A DNA stretch of 33,314 nucleotides from JAZKIX01 sp040384645 (GTDB lineage Bacteria; Pseudomonadota; Gammaproteobacteria; Burkholderiales; Burkholderiaceae_D). Position 1 is the stretch's first letter, and the number at the start of each line of letters is the position of its first letter. The position numbers and the translations under genes are program-made. This document shows, piece by piece, positions 27,274 through 33,314 of this stretch. The DNA lies in the NCBI GenBank assembly GCA_040384645.1, contig JAZKIX010000082.1, forward strand, positions 1 to 33,314, written 5' to 3'. The notes under the pieces are model-generated. The model was not told the DNA's origin and made no database searches. It saw only the letters and a list, made by a program, of their open reading frames with translations.

Positions 27274-27891
27274 ATGAAAGGTCTTTATCTTGTCACCCCC
27301 GATTGGGACGATACCGACAAGCTGCTCGAGGTGACCGAGCAAGCGTTGCGCGGTGGCGCGTCGCTGCTGCAGTACCGCCACAAGACCGCTGACGCAGCGC
27401 AGCGCAAGACTCAAGCCGCGCAATTGCTGGCGCTATGCCGCCGTTACCAGGTGCCGCTGGTGATCAATGATTTTGTCGAACTGTGCCAGGAACTCGATGC
27501 CGACGGTGTCCATGTCGGCGGCACCGATGTCTCGGTTGCAACAGTCCGCGCCGCGCTCGGTTCCGGCAAAATCGTCGGCTCGTCTTGCTACGGCAGCATG
27601 GATCTGGCGCATCGCGCGCAGCAAGAAGGCGCCAGCTATATTGCTTTCGGCGGCTTTTATCCGTCGCGCGTAAAAAAATATCCGGTCACCACATCGCCCG
27701 CCATCATCGCGCAAGCTAAATTGGAAATCGACTTGCCCAGCGTTGTGATCGGCGGCATGACTCAAGACAATGCTGCGCCCTTGGTCGCACAGGGCGCCGA
27801 TATGGTAGCGGCGATCAGCAGCGTCTACGGCGCGACCGATCCGGCGGCTGCCGCACGTGCTTTTGTGGCTTTGTTCGCTCCGCCTAAATAG
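27274..27891 (+). CDS. thiE: Thiamine-phosphate synthase
   Basis: ThiE couples HMP-PP with thiazole phosphate to thiamine phosphate. The protein is 205 residues with family motifs LLQYRHK, LVINDFVELC, DGVHVGGTDV, VGSSCYGS, AFGGFYPSRVKK and VVIGGMT. AAGGAGG lies upstream of the ATG at a normal distance. It ends the operon, and element copy E begins six nt after its stop codon. Confidence 0.96.
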   Translation: MKGLYLVTPDWDDTDKLLEVTEQALRGGASLLQYRHKTADAAQRKTQAAQLLALCRRYQVPLVINDFVELCQELDADGVHVGGTDVSVATVRAALGSGKIVGSSCYGSMDLAHRAQQEGASYIAFGGFYPSRVKKYPVTTSPAIIAQAKLEIDLPSVVIGGMTQDNAAPLVAQGADMVAAISSVYGATDPAAAARAFVALFAPPK

Positions 27892-27897
27892 TTATTA

Positions 27898-27978
27898 AGG
27901 GGGTATAAGCCAAAATACCTATCCAGCCCCACGTTTTTGTTGTGCCTTTAAATATACTGGCGCCAGTATATTTTTCGC
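27898..27978 (+). repeat. Dispersed 80-bp intergenic element, copy E (likely thiE terminator)
   Basis: This copy starts AGGGGGTATAAGCCAAAATA six nt after the thiE stop. Its terminal hairpin is extended into a perfect 24-bp palindrome (27950-27973, half-site AAATATACTGGC) followed by TTC and further T's. Head pairing is GGTAT/ATACC and the centre is CACG-TTTTTGTT-GTG. It is well placed to end transcription of the thi operon. Confidence 0.88.
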
Positions 27979-28001
27979 TTTTTCGTCATTTTTGAGCCTA
28001 T

Positions 28002-28026
28002 CTCAAGCTGTTTCAAAACAGTTGAG
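28002..28026. other. Near-perfect palindrome upstream of the udgX gene
   Basis: CTCAA-g-CTGTTT pairs with AAACAG-TTGAG around a two-base centre, after element copy E. No T-run follows. It could be a protein-binding site or part of the thi operon 3' end. The rest of 27979-28289 shows nothing recognisable, and short open frames there lack support. Confidence 0.35.
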
Positions 28027-28289
28027 GTGGCGTAATAGTTGCCCCCACATGTCAGTGCGACTCACGTAAAGCACGATTCCAATACCGGCATAGGCCTTCC
28101 TCTCATCGCAAGCGTGGCCACATTCTTTGCGCAGTATCAAATCCGTCGCATTGGCTACAAACGCGATCTTGACGATGGACGCGGTAAGCACAACACTACC
28201 GACAAAGCGCTATCCATCGGGCGCGTTTTAGTGGGTTTCGTAAACCCGCTGCCATTCTATTTTCAGATACACAGTGCCGCAAACGTGCC

Positions 28290-28937
28290 ATGACTCGAGA
28301 CCACCCAATCGCTCGCACAAACGGCGACCTGTTCGACGTCGATGCCGCAGTGACCGATGATGCATTGGCGTCCCTAAACACCTGCCGGCGCTGCGATCTG
28401 TGGCGCGATGCGACGCAGGCAGTGCCCGGCAGCGGTCCGGCACGCGCAACGCTGATGCTGGTCGGGGAGCAGCCAGGCGATCAGGAAGATATTCGCGGCC
28501 AACCCTTCATCGGCCCAGCCGGTCAATTGCTCGATCGATTACTGGCACAGGCGCAACTGGAGCGCCACACGCTATATCTGACCAATGCCGTCAAACATTT
28601 CAAATGGGAAGCACGCGGCGCCCGGCGCTTGCATAAAACGCCGCTGCCGCAAGAAATCCGCGCCTGTTCGTACTGGCTTGAACGTGAATTGGTGAGCGTT
28701 GCGCCCCAGCTGGTGGTGACGCTGGGCGCAACAGCGCTCAAGGCGATATTGGGTGTGTCGGCCGTCAAACTGGCCGCCATGCTGGGCACGCCGATCCCGC
28801 GCGAGCGCTTCCAGATTGTTCCCACTTATCATCCGTCCTACCTGCTGCGCATCCCCGACCCGCAATTGAAAGCGCAAGCGCAGTCGGCAATGCTGCAACA
28901 TTTGGAAACGGCGCGACGCTTATTGGTTGGGCAGTAA
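28290..28937 (+). CDS. UdgX-type uracil-DNA glycosylase
   Basis: The 215-residue protein is a member of the uracil-DNA glycosylase superfamily. Motif A is GEQPGDQED (59-67) and motif B is HPSYLLR. UdgX is told apart by an extra arginine-rich loop whose His covalently bonds to the abasic sugar; here the loop reads RGARRLHKTP with His115 in the place of the reactive His. Fe-S ligands probably are Cys32, Cys35, Cys126 and His103 (VKHFKWE), where family 4 enzymes have a third Cys. The enzyme removes uracil from DNA and stays bound at the site. No strong ribosome-binding site is visible. It does not share an operon with the neighbouring genes. Confidence 0.88.
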   Translation: MTRDHPIARTNGDLFDVDAAVTDDALASLNTCRRCDLWRDATQAVPGSGPARATLMLVGEQPGDQEDIRGQPFIGPAGQLLDRLLAQAQLERHTLYLTNAVKHFKWEARGARRLHKTPLPQEIRACSYWLERELVSVAPQLVVTLGATALKAILGVSAVKLAAMLGTPIPRERFQIVPTYHPSYLLRIPDPQLKAQAQSAMLQHLETARRLLVGQ

Positions 28938-29056
28938 ATTGGCCGCAGAGCGCTAACCGAAGCATTTACATGCGGACAAGTTGCTAAAACCCTGGTGCAT
29001 TGGCGGGATCGGCCCATCGATCGTTGCGTCACTGCCGGTGAGCGTATGGCTTGGTT

Positions 29057-29713
29057 CTAGCCTGCTTTCATGAGCCGGATCATCGAAATAAGGTGAAACC
29101 AAAGCCACAGCGGCGCTGGCAAAAACACGGCGTACATCAACGGATGATGCGGCCCGATGGCCGGCAACAGTACCAGCGCCAGCGAACTTGCGACGATCAA
29201 AATATCGGCCAGGCCGAACAGGTTGGCGAACCAGGCGCGCCGTGGGCCGTTGACGCCTCTGGCAATCGAGAAGGCAGCGATCAGGCCGAAAAATCCTGCG
29301 CCAATATGGGTAAAGCCGTCGATGATGCCAAACGTCGCTGGCAGTACGCCCTGGCTGGCAAACATCAGGAAAACTGCGCCAAAGAACACCCGCACGCCTT
29401 GCATCAGCATCAATTGCTCTTGGCCTATTGCGAATAATAACTGGCGCAAAGGCGCAATCAGCAGCAGCACCGCACCCACGAGTGCGACCGCAGTAAATAT
29501 GACAGCGAGGAAGGCGACGCCCGAGATATCGGTGGCAAACAGCGCCTGCTTGCTCAATCCCCAATGTAATGCCAGTAGCCAGCCCAACAAGGCCGCGCCG
29601 ATCAGGACGCCGGATTTGCCGTTAAGCTTGGCCAGACTCAAGGCCCATAGGGTATAGACAATCATGAGCAGATCGAGCCCTATCATGATCCAGACGGGTG
29701 AAATGGTAGACAT
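29057..29713 (-). CDS. Polytopic inner-membrane protein of unknown function
   Basis: The 218-residue protein is mostly hydrophobic with about seven predicted transmembrane helices (for example WIMIGLDLLMIVYTLWALSL and FLAVIFTAVALVGAVLLLIA). It has no signal peptide and no catalytic motif I can recognise. The ATG at 29713 has GAGG nine nt upstream and is preferred over a TTG at 29728. It is divergent from the araC-type gene with 61 nt between the start codons, so that regulator is a candidate to control it. Confidence 0.75.
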   Translation of the reverse strand: MSTISPVWIMIGLDLLMIVYTLWALSLAKLNGKSGVLIGAALLGWLLALHWGLSKQALFATDISGVAFLAVIFTAVALVGAVLLLIAPLRQLLFAIGQEQLMLMQGVRVFFGAVFLMFASQGVLPATFGIIDGFTHIGAGFFGLIAAFSIARGVNGPRRAWFANLFGLADILIVASSLALVLLPAIGPHHPLMYAVFLPAPLWLWFHLISMIRLMKAG

Positions 29714-29774
29714 CAAAGTGGTCCTCAAGTAGGATGGAAAGTCATCAGAATACAGTCATACGAAAGTTGCTTCA

Positions 29775-30782
29775 ATGATCGAAACGAGCAATTTATTTGC
29801 CAAAACAACTGGATTTTCTAATGAGGCAGGCGTATTTGATGACGTTCTCCGGTCACTGCGGATCACTGGCTGCTTGCTACTGCGCGACAACTACGCGGCC
29901 CCATGGGCGGTGGAGGTCCCCGACCATCAGCAACTAGCCAAATTGCTTGGATTGCCCGTCGGAGTCAGGGCGGTTGCTTTCCATTTGCTTGAATTCGGAC
30001 ATTGTGAAATTTCGTACGGAGACACTAACCGCGTGCTGTTGAACGCTGGTGACATGGCAGTCTGTTTCGGCGGCGAGCCACACCGGATTGCTGCCGGCAA
30101 TCCAGTTGAGCCGCAAGAAATTGCCAATTTAATCGCCGGTGGCCTCAATACCCAGCGTCCAGACGGCGCCCGGCAGACGCCGGCGACGTCTTTGCTGTGC
30201 GGCGTATTCCTGTTGCGTCATGTCGAACTCAATCCTCTGCTAGCCGATTTGCCGCCGGTGGTGCACTGTACTTTGGGGCGGCGCGGCACTCTGCACAACC
30301 TATCGGGCGTGGCGCGCTTGCTTACCGAGGAAATTGAACGGGGCGCACAAGGCAGCGGTTTTGTGATCGAGCGCATGGTGGAGGTGCTGTGTGCGGAAGC
30401 GGTGCGGGCGCATCTGGAGGCCACGCCGGCTGATGGCGCCGGCTGGTTTCATGCGATTAACGACCCAGTGGTTGGCCGCGCTCTTGCGGCGATTCACGCA
30501 GCGCCCGGCGAAAAATGGTCGGTGCAGCGTCTTGCCAGCCGGGTGTCGATGTCGCCCTCGCGCCTTGCAGCGCGCTTTGCCGAGTCGCTTGGCGCCAGTC
30601 CGATGGCATACCTGGCTAGCTGGCGCATGAATGTTGCCTGCCGCAAACTGGCATGCTCCGACGCCAGCATTGAGCGCATTGCGGCCGAGGTCGGTTATAG
30701 CAGCAACGCCGCCTTTCACCGCGCCTTTAAGAAAATGTTAGGTCAGCCGCCGGCCGCATGGCGCGAAAGTCAGAGAGAGTAA
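29775..30782 (+). CDS. AraC-family transcription regulator with N-terminal cupin
   Basis: The 335-residue protein has an N-terminal cupin-like sensor region (about residues 20-190, of the Cupin_6/AraC-type) and a C-terminal AraC DNA-binding domain with two helix-turn-helix units (about residues 250-332: VQRLASRVSMSPSRLAARFA and IERIAAEVGYSSNAAFHRAF, then KKMLGQPPAAWR). It should bind DNA in the cytoplasm; the ligand is unknown. The gene is divergent from the membrane protein gene and lies 210 nt upstream of element copy F. Confidence 0.92.
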   Translation: MIETSNLFAKTTGFSNEAGVFDDVLRSLRITGCLLLRDNYAAPWAVEVPDHQQLAKLLGLPVGVRAVAFHLLEFGHCEISYGDTNRVLLNAGDMAVCFGGEPHRIAAGNPVEPQEIANLIAGGLNTQRPDGARQTPATSLLCGVFLLRHVELNPLLADLPPVVHCTLGRRGTLHNLSGVARLLTEEIERGAQGSGFVIERMVEVLCAEAVRAHLEATPADGAGWFHAINDPVVGRALAAIHAAPGEKWSVQRLASRVSMSPSRLAARFAESLGASPMAYLASWRMNVACRKLACSDASIERIAAEVGYSSNAAFHRAFKKMLGQPPAAWRESQRE

Positions 30783-30992
30783 GACTGCACGTTAGGTCCG
30801 GCTGAAGTACACCAACGACATGGCCCACGCAGGCATTGTTGCGTGGCTGGGTCCGCTGATCAGTGCGGTCGTCTGGCAGCGTGCAGCAAACAAGCGGAGG
30901 CCGCTCAATCCTTATGGCGTTCTCCAGGTTTTCCAGTACGCGTAGGCGTTTTATTGAAATAGTTAACGGCCCTGATCAATGGGATAGAAAAT

Positions 30993-31072
30993 AGGGAGTA
31001 TGTGCCAAAACCATACCGCTCCCGCACGCTTTTATTGCGTATTTAAAAATACAGGCAGGTGTATATTCTAGC
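30993..31072 (+). repeat. Dispersed 80-bp intergenic element, copy F
   Basis: It starts AGGGAGTATGTGCCAAAACC, with head stem GTATG/CATAC, then CCCGCACGC-TTTTATT-GCG, and ends ATACA-N6-TGTAT, where the closing pair A-T replaces the T-A of other copies. It lies downstream of the AraC gene in the sense direction and touches the next terminator hairpin. The rest of 30783-30992 shows nothing recognisable. Confidence 0.85.
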
Positions 31073-31098
31073 AAAAAAGCCGCTTTAAGCGGCTTTTT
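31073..31098. terminator. Bidirectional Rho-independent terminator
   Basis: GCCGC (31079-31083) pairs with GCGGC (31089-31093), extended by A6 on the left and T5 on the right, so it can stop transcription from both strands. It separates the convergent AraC-type gene and RCC1 gene. Confidence 0.88.
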
Positions 31099-31125
31099 AA
31101 CGACATCGCAAGCGTGTCCGACTTT

Positions 31126-31158
31126 GCGCTCTGCAACTTGATGCAAGTCGCAGAGCGC
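31126..31158. other. Long stem-loop between the terminator and the RCC1 stop
   Basis: GCGCTCTGC pairs with GCAGAGCGC (nine pairs), then one mismatch, then ACTTG/CAAGT (five pairs) around a three-base ATG loop. It lies 31 nt beyond the RCC1 stop on its sense side. No T-run follows; it may protect the mRNA 3' end or act with the next hairpin as a terminator. Confidence 0.55.
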
Positions 31159-31188
31159 CAGCCATCCTTAGCACTGCAACTTACACCA

Positions 31189-32433
31189 TCAATTAAGCAA
31201 TAACAAATTAATGACGGCGCTATTGGCTGGATCGCGGATCAGAGCCGGTACCAGACTCGATATATATTTGCGGGAGTTGTTGCCGATCTGGCCGTTGTCA
31301 TTATTGCCCCAGCAATACAACTTGCTCTTGTCGGTGATGGCGCAAGTGTGTTTCCAGCCGCTGGCCAGGGTGGTGATGCCGCTGGTCAGGCCTACCACTT
31401 GCTTCACTTCAAATCGATCCACTTTCGAGTTGTCGCCGACCTGTCCTTCGTCGTTATAGCCCCAGCACTGCACGCCGTTGTTCGCGTTAATGGCGCAGCC
31501 GTGGCCACCGCCTGTGGTAATGGCTTTGATGTTGGCCAGGCCTGGAATGATTACGGGGAACGGACTTTGCGTCCCTATCGGGGCACCAGTACCCTTTTGT
31601 CCATGGTTGTTGTAGCCCCAGCATTGGACGCCCCCAGCGTTGGTCACCGCGCAGCCAAATGAGTAACCTGCAGAGAGGGCTGCGGTGCCGCTGGCGAAAT
31701 TAATCACGCTCACCGGTGTTGCCTCGAATGCCCTTGACACCGGTGGGTTGTATCCCAGTACGCCATTGATATTGGTGCCCCAGCATTTGGCCGCGCCGGA
31801 AGCAGTGATCGCACAAGCGTGGTCGCTGCCGAGGCTGATGCTGGTAATGCCGCTGGTTAAGCCAGTCACCTGTACTGGCGTGAAGCTATCGACTTGGGTG
31901 CCATTGCCTAATTGGCCGTTGTTGTTTCTGCCCCAGCATTTGACGGCACCTGCCGTGGTCAATACGCAGTTGAATGAATCGCCGCTGGCAAGGGCCTTGA
32001 TGCCGCTAGTCAGGCTGGTTACCGCGCCTGGTTTGGTGCGTACACCTTTCGGTGGCATTTCGGGCGATACGGGCGGCGCTTCGCCCAATTGACCTTTGTA
32101 ATTGGCACCCCAGCACAACACGGCGCCGCCAGTAGTGAGGGCGCAGGTGTGAAAAGATCCTGCGCTGACATCGGCAATGCCGCTCGTCAGGTCAGGCAGG
32201 GCGGTCGGCACCAGACGGGTCTTGGTGCTGTTGTCGCCCAGTTGGCCGTAGGTATTAAAGCCCCAGCATTTGACGCCGCCTTTAAGAGTGACCGCGCAAG
32301 TGTGGTTGACGCCGGCTGTGACTTTGCTAAATAAATTGGGATCGTAAGCGGCGGAGGCATTGCTGACGCACACGGCGAACAAAATGAAAAGGGAATAGAG
32401 ATATTTAAGATAGTTCGGCATTGAAAAACGCAT
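31189..32433 (-). CDS. Secreted RCC1-repeat beta-propeller protein
   Basis: The ATG at 32433 has AAGGA nine nt upstream and gives a 414-residue protein with a signal peptide (YLYSLFILFAVCVSNASA). Seven RCC1-type units follow, each with CWGxNxxGQLG or near variants (CWGFNTYGQLG, CWGANYKGQLG, CWGRNNNGQLG, CWGTNINGVLG, CWGYNNHGQKG, CWGYNDEGQVG, CWGNNDNGQIG), consistent with a closed seven-bladed propeller. Exported bacterial RCC1 proteins are poorly characterised and thought to be extracellular binding proteins. The C-terminus ends VINLLLLN, close to the NFLLLN end of the CAP protein. A longer upstream reading to 32616 has no signal peptide at its start and is disfavoured. Confidence 0.85.
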   Translation of the reverse strand: MRFSMPNYLKYLYSLFILFAVCVSNASAAYDPNLFSKVTAGVNHTCAVTLKGGVKCWGFNTYGQLGDNSTKTRLVPTALPDLTSGIADVSAGSFHTCALTTGGAVLCWGANYKGQLGEAPPVSPEMPPKGVRTKPGAVTSLTSGIKALASGDSFNCVLTTAGAVKCWGRNNNGQLGNGTQVDSFTPVQVTGLTSGITSISLGSDHACAITASGAAKCWGTNINGVLGYNPPVSRAFEATPVSVINFASGTAALSAGYSFGCAVTNAGGVQCWGYNNHGQKGTGAPIGTQSPFPVIIPGLANIKAITTGGGHGCAINANNGVQCWGYNDEGQVGDNSKVDRFEVKQVVGLTSGITTLASGWKHTCAITDKSKLYCWGNNDNGQIGNNSRKYISSLVPALIRDPANSAVINLLLLN

Positions 32434-32707
32434 GAGACACATTCCTTTGCGGCTGGTTTTATAAAAATGGTTTTGTATCTGGAATGAGCCGTCTTGCCTG
32501 GCCAATTGCCTACTTGCCAACGTTAAATCGAGCTCAATATTTGTGATCGGGTTTGTAACCGTGTTTGCAAATAGACTTGCAAGCGCGCCAAGATTATAGG
32601 GTAAATTTTTTATCACATTGATTTAGCAATGCCCCGCTGTTTTGGAATCGTTACCACATTGAGACAATATCGGAGCCAGCTGATACTTTGCATATTTAGT
32701 CGATTGA

Positions 32708-32785
32708 TGGGGGTATATGCCAAAATAGTGCCGCTCCCGCAGGTTTTAATTGCACCTTTTAAAATACATGCGGGAGTATTGTTGC
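32708..32785 (+). repeat. Dispersed 80-bp intergenic element, copy G
   Basis: The copy starts GGGGGTATATGCCAAAATAG, shares the ATAGTGCCG block with copy A, has CCCGCAGG-TTTTAATT-GCAC, and ends ATAC-N8-GTAT followed by TGTTGC. Both flanking genes are on the minus strand, so it is antisense to them: upstream of the RCC1 gene and downstream of the dapA-like gene. Nothing else is recognised in 32434-32864. Confidence 0.86.
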
Positions 32786-32864
32786 GGCTGCTGGTGCTTG
32801 GTTGGTGACTCGCTTGCGCCTCGCTTGTGCCTATTGAGCGCTCGACCAGTTCGGCGCCAATGTG

Positions 32865-33314
32865 TTAGCCCAAATCTAGTTGCGCCAACAGTTCGCCCAA
32901 TTGCAGGCCTAATTGGGCCGAAGCCGGCAGCATTGGCGGCCGTAATTCATCCAATATCAGGCCGCTTGCTGCCAAGGCCGCTTTGACCGGCGCCGGATTC
33001 GGCTCGACAAACAAGCGTTGGATTAATGGCAATAGCCGATAAAAAATCTGTCGAGCCTGATCCAGTTCGCCTGTCCGCACTAGTTGCGCTATGCGTACAA
33101 ATAAATCCGGCCGGATATGCGCCGCAGCCGAAATCGCGCCGCTTGCGCCCAGGCACAGCGAGGACAGGATTTTGTGGTCTTCGCCCGCCAATACATTGAG
33201 CCTTGCATCGGCGATCAATTGCATCGTCAACTGATCGTCACCGCCACAATCCTTAACCGCAACGATGCGAGGATGCTGGGCCAGCGTGCGGAAGGTGGCC
33301 AGTTCAATGGCGAC
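32865..33314 (-). CDS. DapA-family aldolase/synthase, 3' part (cut by window edge)
   Basis: The open frame continues to the right edge in phase and covers the last 149 residues of a protein of usual length near 300. Just after the visible start is RIVAVKDCGGDD, where the Lys fits the Schiff-base residue of 4-hydroxy-tetrahydrodipicolinate synthase and its relatives, followed by VLAGEDHKILSSLCLGASGAISAAA, the C-terminal barrel motif. DapA joins pyruvate and aspartate semialdehyde for lysine and diaminopimelate synthesis. Other members of the family act on other 2-keto acids, and the pocket residues needed to separate them lie outside the window, so no gene symbol is given. Confidence 0.85.
   Translation of the reverse strand, partial: VAIELATFRTLAQHPRIVAVKDCGGDDQLTMQLIADARLNVLAGEDHKILSSLCLGASGAISAAAHIRPDLFVRIAQLVRTGELDQARQIFYRLLPLIQRLFVEPNPAPVKAALAASGLILDELRPPMLPASAQLGLQLGELLAQLDLG

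Noticed and set aside
28039..28293. Possible 84-residue gene between thiE and udgX
   Set aside because: No ribosome-binding site, no recognisable sequence, and it overlaps the udgX start.
32434..32616. N-terminal extension of the RCC1 protein to 32616
   Set aside because: It would bury the signal peptide about 70 residues inside the protein, while the ATG at 32433 has a good AAGGA site.
3060..32785. Reading the dispersed element as integron attC sites or a CRISPR array
   Set aside because: There are no RYYYAAC/GTTRRRY core sites and no integrase, and copies are kilobases apart with whole unrelated genes between them rather than regular spacers.

Overview
The window looks like a chromosomal segment of a betaproteobacterium in the Burkholderiales, most probably near the Oxalobacteraceae. 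This is inferred from protein character, gene order and GC-rich codon use; no rRNA or marker gene is present to prove it. A run of 10 Ns at 7830-7839 marks an assembly gap. No tRNA, rRNA, CRISPR array, insertion sequence or prophage gene was seen.

Layout. 1-3365: valS on the minus strand with a bidirectional terminator. 3366-4574: a standalone C-terminal half of HypF with no hydrogenase genes nearby. 4705-7785: a large exported TPR protein. 8173-11413 (minus): a three-domain TPR / GT41 / GT2 glycosyltransferase fusion overlapping a small zinc-ribbon gene. 11606-13706: an M29-like metalloenzyme, a 65-residue acidic protein and a phosphoribosyltransferase. 13808-14899 (minus): a secreted CAP-domain protein. 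15051-17631: a lipid-transport (Mla/MCE-type) permease, MCE protein and lipoprotein without an ATPase. 17869-20889 and 21362-22888 (minus): a secreted HExxH metallopeptidase-like protein with Ig/FN3 repeats, and a secreted beta-helix protein. 23196-27891: a TPP-riboswitch-controlled thiamine operon, thiC-thiS-thiG-thiD-thiE. 28290-30782: a UdgX-type uracil-DNA glycosylase, a membrane protein, and a divergent AraC regulator. 31189-32433 (minus): a secreted seven-repeat RCC1 protein. 32865-33314 (minus): the 3' part of a dapA-family gene cut by the window edge.

The most unusual feature is a family of seven dispersed intergenic elements of about 80 bp (3060, 8002, 17756, 21183, 27898, 30993, 32708). 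They share a G-run/TATA head, a CCGCAC-T-rich-ATTG centre, and a terminal ATAC-N8-GTAT hairpin followed by T's. Spacing is conserved and some stem pairs swap compensatorily, so the folded form rather than the letters seems to be kept. I do not recognise the family; it may be a structured RNA or a palindromic miniature repeat, and some copies may serve as terminators (the thiE copy starts 6 nt after the stop codon). A second unusual signal is a shared short hydrophobic C-terminus (LLLN or LLLF) on three otherwise unrelated secreted proteins, a possible uncharacterised sorting tag.
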